Shown here one piece after another: positions 59,984 through 64,000 of a stretch of DNA of 64,000 bases. Source of the DNA: Eubacteriales bacterium (GTDB lineage Bacteria; Bacillota; Clostridia; Oscillospirales; CAG-382); contig JAQWDK010000006.1 of assembly GCA_028705495.1 (NCBI GenBank), positions 43,547 through 107,546 of the forward strand. Reading direction: 5' to 3'. Below the pieces are notes generated by a model. That model worked only from the letters and a program-made list of their open reading frames with translations. It searched no databases and was not told the DNA's origin. The translations under genes were made by a program, and so were the position numbers. Numbering within the stretch: the stretch's first letter is position 1; the number at the start of each line of letters is the position of its first letter.

Positions 59984-61277
59984 TGCTTTTTCTCCTTTGC
60001 CTCGTTCTCTCCGCAGCAGCTTGTTTCATCTCCGCTGTCCAACTGTCGCGCCGCGATTTATCCGACCATGTGCGTTCTTCTGTTCTGCCATCCTTGAATA
60101 CAAATAGCAGAAGATTATCGCCGGGTACTTCAATGCGGTCAATACGCTCGGAAAAAACTGCAGCATCAAATTCCAATATACCAAGAGCATCTGCACAGGC
60201 TGTTTTGAGCGTGTCTTCGGGTATCTTCTTCCCGTGGCAGTAGGCTTTTCCCTGTGAAACATAAGTGGAACAATTCCAACCTACCGAACCTTTATAAATA
60301 ATGCGCTTATAATTCTTCTCGCAGTGTGGACAGTAAATAAGTCCAGTAAACTCTCTCGTTTTAGGCCTTGGCTTGTTTTTATGCATATTTTCCATTTCCA
60401 GCATTACTGCCTGAGCCGCCTCAAAAGTGTCCTTGTCAATTATAGCGGGGTGCGTATCCTCTGCATAATACTTTGGTAGTTCGCCCGTATTACGGCATTT
60501 TTTCTTTTCTAAATGGTTGTTGCGATAATGTTTCTGTAGCATAGCATTGCCTGTGTATTTTTCGTTTTCAACAATTTCACGGATACGCTGTACACACCAT
60601 TTTCCACCGAGTGCTCCGGAATAACCTCTAGTATTTAAATCTCTACTAATTGAACCTAAAGATTCTCCTGCAATAACTCGGTTGAATATTTCTCTTACAA
60701 TAGGAGCAGTTTCAGGGCCTATTTGGATTTTATCTTTAGAAATGCAGTAGCCGAAGAGAAAACGCAAATTTACCAATTCGCCTTTTTCAAAACCTTTTCT
60801 AACGCGCCATTTCTGATTTTCGCTTGCGGACAAGCTTTCCTCCTGTGCATATGATGCGAGTATGGTAAGCATTAGCTCTCCCTCAGCGCTTATCGTATGA
60901 ATGTTCTGTTCCTCAAAGAAAATGTCCACCCCCAGCGATTTCAACTCACGCACGGTTTGGAGAAGTGTTACCGTGTTTCGAGCGAAACGTGAGATGGACT
61001 TGGTCAGTATCAAGTTCACTTTACCGGCACGGCAGTCAGCGAGAAGATTTTGAAACCCGCCTCGGCTGTCTTTTGTGCCGGTCAGTGCTTCGTCTGAATA
61101 AACGCCTACATAAAGCCACCCTGCGTGGTTTTGTATTAGGCTACTGTAATAGCTGACTTGCGATGACAGCGAGTGAAGCATCGCGTCCTTACCCGTGGAA
61201 ACACGAGCATAAGCGGCGACCTTTTTTGGCTGCTCCAATCGTGGCTTCTGTGGCATTTTTCTAACTACTTTCGGCAT
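59946..61277 (-). CDS. Large serine recombinase, intact, upstream member of a pair
   Basis: A 443-residue recombinase with AAYARVSTGKDA (nucleophile Ser), VYSDEALTGTKDSRGGF, LTKSISRFARNTVTLL, domain FLFGYCISKDKIQIG, zinc ribbon (YCPHCEKNYKR, WNCSTYV) and a short tail (RIDRIEVPGDNLLLF). It lacks the long coiled-coil seen in its neighbour and is therefore shorter but complete. It is preceded by two small genes and overlaps the next recombinase. A second, distantly related recombinase in one operon suggests a two-protein system. Confidence 0.93.
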   Translation of the reverse strand: MPKVVRKMPQKPRLEQPKKVAAYARVSTGKDAMLHSLSSQVSYYSSLIQNHAGWLYVGVYSDEALTGTKDSRGGFQNLLADCRAGKVNLILTKSISRFARNTVTLLQTVRELKSLGVDIFFEEQNIHTISAEGELMLTILASYAQEESLSASENQKWRVRKGFEKGELVNLRFLFGYCISKDKIQIGPETAPIVREIFNRVIAGESLGSISRDLNTRGYSGALGGKWCVQRIREIVENEKYTGNAMLQKHYRNNHLEKKKCRNTGELPKYYAEDTHPAIIDKDTFEAAQAVMLEMENMHKNKPRPKTREFTGLIYCPHCEKNYKRIIYKGSVGWNCSTYVSQGKAYCHGKKIPEDTLKTACADALGILEFDAAVFSERIDRIEVPGDNLLLFVFKDGRTEERTWSDKSRRDSWTAEMKQAAAERTRQRRKSNGKSKDDSGDEK

Positions 61278-61294
61278 AATATCACCTCCTCGCT

Positions 61295-61492
61295 TTACAC
61301 CATGTTCGCATTAAAACTGAGATTTATCAAGTCAATTTCGCGATATATACTGCCAATTTTAAGTCCATATTTTTCGGCTAATTTGTGCTCAATTGATACA
61401 ATGTCATCCTTGTTGATGATGCCATTCTTGAGCATAATTTGTGCCTGTGTCATTGCTGATTGGTAGGCTTGAACTTTCTGAAAATCAGTCAT
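61295..61492 (-). CDS. Small recombinase-associated protein
   Basis: A 65-residue helical protein: MTDFQKVQAYQSAMTQAQIM, then GIINKDDIVSIEHKLAEKYG. Small proteins with the II-x-D/E-x-I-EHKLAEKYG pattern regularly stand before serine recombinases. Start 61492 has AAGGAGG nine bases upstream; the longer frame is shadow sequence. It ends 17 bp before the recombinase and overlaps the preceding HTH gene by eight bases. It could be a recombination directionality factor, which is inference. Confidence 0.7.
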   Translation of the reverse strand: MTDFQKVQAYQSAMTQAQIMLKNGIINKDDIVSIEHKLAEKYGLKIGSIYREIDLINLSFNANMV

Positions 61493-61874
61493 TCTCGCCA
61501 CCCTCCTTGTAACGAGCAGCGATATAGCAGCGGTGAGAACAATACTTGCGTTCACCCTTGCGGCGCATATGTATTTCTTTGCCACAGCAGGCACAGTTCA
61601 CCGTGTATGACATTTCAACTTTCGGATGTTTATTCCACCATTTACTGCGGCAGTTATCGGAGCAGAAGCGCCTCATTCTCCGCTTGCTAATATCAATCGT
61701 TTCTCCGCACTGTTCGCAGACGACGGTGATTTCTTGCGCCTTGCAGTTTGTTTTGCTCCTGCGGCAATAGGACTTCACAGTGTTTTCTGATACACCGATT
61801 TCCTTTGCTATTTTTAAATATCCGTATCCGGCAAGGCGCAGTTCCTTTATCTGCATCCTTTGTGTATCTGTCAT
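61485..61874 (-). CDS. HTH plus zinc-finger protein of the recombinase operon
   Basis: A 129-residue protein: N-terminal helix-turn-helix (MQIKELRLAGYGYLKIAKEI, GVSENTVKSYCRR), then two zinc-finger-like units: VVCEQCGETIDISKRRMRRF with FCSDNCRSKWW, and VNCACCGKEIHMRRKGERKY with YCSHRCYIAARY. Start 61874 has GGAGG seven bases upstream. It heads the four-gene minus-strand recombinase operon and may be its regulator or DNA-targeting partner. Confidence 0.75.
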   Translation of the reverse strand: MTDTQRMQIKELRLAGYGYLKIAKEIGVSENTVKSYCRRSKTNCKAQEITVVCEQCGETIDISKRRMRRFCSDNCRSKWWNKHPKVEMSYTVNCACCGKEIHMRRKGERKYCSHRCYIAARYKEGGEND

Positions 61875-61973
61875 CTCGGCTCCTCCAATCCGAAAGAAAT
61901 CCGCCCTTTTCAAATAAGGGCATTGTCTCCTTCTACTTATAGCCGAAAAATTTAACCCCTTAAATAAAAGATA

Positions 61974-62005
61974 GCCCACCGAGCAGAGAATCCGGCTCGA
62001 TGGGC
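61974..62005 (-). terminator. Terminator after the endolysin remnant
   Basis: GCCCATCGAGC and GCTCGGTGGGC pair (one weak pair) around a ten-base loop on the minus strand, followed by TATCTTTTA. Confidence 0.7.
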
Positions 62006-62018
62006 ATTGTGGTTTAAG

Positions 62019-62129
62019 CTATTCTATTTTAATAAAAGCATCGGTGAAGCCAGCGTCCTTAACTTTCTTAAGCATGTTGTCAGCATTCGCTTTCACGGTG
62101 AATGCACCGAGCTGTATGCGGGGAGTGTT
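62019..62129 (-). pseudogene. SPOR-like C-terminal remnant of a second endolysin
   Basis: On the minus strand TPRIQLGAFTVKANADNMLK, KVKDAGFTDAFIKIE and a stop correspond to the tail of the amidase at 44403. The rest of that gene is gone; upstream is AT-rich DNA. This marks the lysis end of another prophage in opposite orientation. Confidence 0.75.
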
Positions 62130-62413
62130 ATACTGAAGAGCCGACAAACACGATGGAATCTGCTAGAATAAAAACAGAAGATGTGCAAACCTGAAATGAT
62201 AAAAATATGCTTATCGAAAAAAGCTCTCGATAGGTAAAAAACACTGTAAATTATCTTTGATATATAATCGAGACATACATCACTTAAAATTAACATAATA
62301 AGATAAATATATCTAAAAAAACCAATTTAGCTATTGACATAAATAAAATTATATGTTAAAAAAATATATACGCAAACTAACAATATTAATTTTATTGAAA
62401 AGGAAACGCGAAA
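62130..62413. other. AT-rich intergenic stretch
   Basis: No gene or clear motif is supported. It carries the likely promoter and ribosome site (AAAAGGAAA) of the secreted protein at 62414. Confidence 0.4.
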
Positions 62414-63898
62414 ATGAAAAACAACAAGAAAGCATCTTCCGTTATTTCCATTATCCTTGCATGCCTTATGTGTTTTTACGCAATCCCCATCCAATCAATA
62501 GCAGAAATGATAAACAAAGAAATCGACAGTAGCTACAATGTAAATTCCGATATTGACGTTTGCCAGATCTATGAAGTTGAAAATAAAAGAACGAAAAACT
62601 CAAAAGTGTTTTTAATGTCAGATGGAACATATCAGATGTGTATTTATTCGTTCGATATACATCAGAAGAGAGATGGTGAATGGATAGAAGGATTAAATAA
62701 TTCTGAAGAATATATTAGTAAAGATATTTCAAAACTACAGAATCATATTTTATTTGACGAACGAAGCATAAGTGGAAAACTGTTGCTTACAAAAGAATCA
62801 TTTTTAAAATATTTAGTTGACGATGTAGTTAGTAACGTTGTTTTCGACATTGAGTTTTATTATGATAGCTTATGTAATATAGATGTGTCTACTTCAAACA
62901 ACATTGAAACAGTCGCTGATAGTAATAAATATTCCGTTGGACTTGTTAATGAAACGAGCGAAACTGAAACTTCGTCTACCGAGTATAGTAGCAATAAAAA
63001 GGTTATTAACATTACTGCAGATTATAAATCAATCTTCAACAGTGATAATTCTTATATAACAATTGATTATCCTCTTAGCGATGTTCTGATCCCAGAAGAT
63101 GGAGTTATCATGACCATTTCTTATATGTCAATAGAAGACTATCAAAACAGCGGATCATGGGATGAATATGATAAATTTTATAATACCTCTGTTATAGCTA
63201 ATAGCTTCAATGGAGGTTTAAGAGTTTCAGGAAATGCTGTTGGCAGTATTAATTTTGCGTATAATTCTTTTAACGCAGGATATAGTCTGAATGCCGGTAT
63301 AGGATTCCCTAAATTCGGTAATGGATTTGTGTTAAATATATCTGAATCTGTGGTAGTGACAGAGAACATACTTAGTTATAAATCAGGATTTAAAACATCA
63401 TTATATTATGAAAATGAATATGGCATATATCGTTCTTTGAACGATTTAGGATATTTTGATACTATATCTGATATATATTATATATTATACTGTGATAACA
63501 ATGGAGGACAAAAGAAATTCAAAAGGACAGGCGAATTAGTTAAATCAATATCAAGTGATGGTAATACTATTATTGATTATATATACTCGAATATCAACAA
63601 CAAATTATCTATATACCAAATTAAAATAAATGGGTATGCAACTTATGATTTTTCTTATGATTCCACTGGAAGGTTAATATCAATAATTAATCAATTTACA
63701 AAACAAAAGGTTACATTTGTGTATGGGTATTATACTACCGGAATAACGACGGGAAGTACTGATTACATAAGAGAAGTAAAATATTATAACAATTCTCTTT
63801 TTGTATCAACAGTTAAATATGATTATACCCAATCAGGTAAAATAGCGAAAATAACTGATTCTGCAAACGAACTTTGTCATGGTATAATAGAGTTGTAA
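62414..63898 (+). CDS. Secreted YD-repeat/RHS-like protein, C-terminally truncated
   Basis: A 494-residue exported protein with a signal peptide (to about residue 30, KASSVISIILACLMCFYAIP). The long middle region is beta-rich with Asn/Asp turns. From about residue 385 it shows YD/RHS-type repeats (RTGELVKSISSDGNTIIDYI, YDFSYDSTGRLISIINQFTK, VKYDYTQSGKIAKITDSAN). Full RHS proteins are far longer and end in a core and toxin tip; here the frame ends at GIIEL, 46 bp before an IS3-type gene starts. Truncation by that insertion is likely. The N-terminal layout matches wall-associated RHS proteins of Clostridia. Confidence 0.7.
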   Translation: MKNNKKASSVISIILACLMCFYAIPIQSIAEMINKEIDSSYNVNSDIDVCQIYEVENKRTKNSKVFLMSDGTYQMCIYSFDIHQKRDGEWIEGLNNSEEYISKDISKLQNHILFDERSISGKLLLTKESFLKYLVDDVVSNVVFDIEFYYDSLCNIDVSTSNNIETVADSNKYSVGLVNETSETETSSTEYSSNKKVINITADYKSIFNSDNSYITIDYPLSDVLIPEDGVIMTISYMSIEDYQNSGSWDEYDKFYNTSVIANSFNGGLRVSGNAVGSINFAYNSFNAGYSLNAGIGFPKFGNGFVLNISESVVVTENILSYKSGFKTSLYYENEYGIYRSLNDLGYFDTISDIYYILYCDNNGGQKKFKRTGELVKSISSDGNTIIDYIYSNINNKLSIYQIKINGYATYDFSYDSTGRLISIINQFTKQKVTFVYGYYTTGITTGSTDYIREVKYYNNSLFVSTVKYDYTQSGKIAKITDSANELCHGIIEL

Positions 63899-63943
63899 CA
63901 GCTTACCCTAATATAGTATAATAACTATAAAGGGAGAAATACA

Positions 63944-64000
63944 ATGGAACAAAACAAAAAGAAACATTACGAAGACGAGTTCAAAAAGAGGATAGTACGC
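63944..64000 (+). CDS. IS3-type transposase OrfA, start only (runs off the window)
   Basis: Nineteen codons, MEQNKKKHYEDEFKKRIVR, behind AAAGGGAGA. The E-F-K-x-x-I-V pattern is the opening of the helix-turn-helix subunit of IS3-family transposases. The element probably interrupts the RHS-like gene. Confidence 0.65.
   Translation, partial: MEQNKKKHYEDEFKKRIVR

Overview
The window looks like a chromosomal stretch of an anaerobic Bacillota of class Clostridia, plausibly a gut or rumen relative of the Oscillospirales. This rests on strong GGAGG-type ribosome sites, Clostridia-style lipoprotein signal peptides, a family-5 peptide transporter, TnpX/TndX-like large serine recombinases, an NPSTSD-type wall anchor and an AraC-controlled rhamnose locus. 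I see no complete tRNA, no rRNA and no CRISPR array.

Layout. (1) 1-4658: end of an oligopeptide ABC operon (oppC, oppD, oppF, oppA) with a good terminator. The substrate-binding protein is circularly permuted: its C-terminal lobe lies in front of its N-terminal part. (2) 4.7-18.5 kb: a junkyard of mobile DNA. It holds recombinase 3' fragments, a 338-bp direct repeat, prophage pieces (VRR-NUC nuclease, broken helicase, tail chaperone with a -1 frameshift site, start of a tape-measure gene fused in frame to a recombinase), a beheaded UvrA-like gene, and single genes (glycosidase-like protein, NERD protein, SseB-like protein, ClC antiporter, DUF1801). (3) 18.5-34.1 kb: a rhamnoside-use island between two copies of a ~131-bp structured repeat: rhaD, rhaA, rhaB, GH78 rhamnosidase, two secreted proteins sharing a beta-sandwich domain, two solute-binding lipoproteins without permeases, a beta-propeller protein and an AraC regulator. 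(4) 34.2-41.1 kb: a minus-strand set of zinc-ribbon membrane proteins, lipoproteins and a membrane protein fusing an MFS transporter to a LuxR helix-turn-helix. (5) 41.1-47.2 kb: a truncated RloC/PrrC-like ATPase butted against a truncated phage hub gene, then holin, endolysin and an intact serine recombinase. (6) 47.2-55.7 kb: a beheaded recombinase, AbrB plus an ABC-2 exporter, a non-coding stretch with spaced repeats and a long hairpin, and an eight-gene arsenic operon built around ArsM and ArsP. (7) 55.7-64 kb: a small XRE regulator, a sigma factor with a large C-terminal extension, two overlapping serine recombinases with two small partners, an endolysin remnant, a truncated YD/RHS-like secreted protein, and the start of an IS3-type transposase at the edge.

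How the genes work together. The rhamnose enzymes form a complete route: rhamnosidase releases L-rhamnose, then isomerase, kinase and aldolase convert it to DHAP and lactaldehyde. The arsenic operon suggests reduction of arsenate (ArsC), methylation (ArsM) and export of trivalent methylarsenicals (ArsP), with thioredoxin/CcdA electron supply. The rest is best read as repeated insertion and decay of prophages and serine-recombinase elements at one hotspot.

Odd features with wider reach: the permuted OppA; three unrelated genes whose expected ATG is ATA behind a good ribosome site (38980, 55605, 56035); and two genes each broken by a single homopolymer indel (about 9316 and 17788). The last two groups could be real or could be consensus errors, and only reads can tell.
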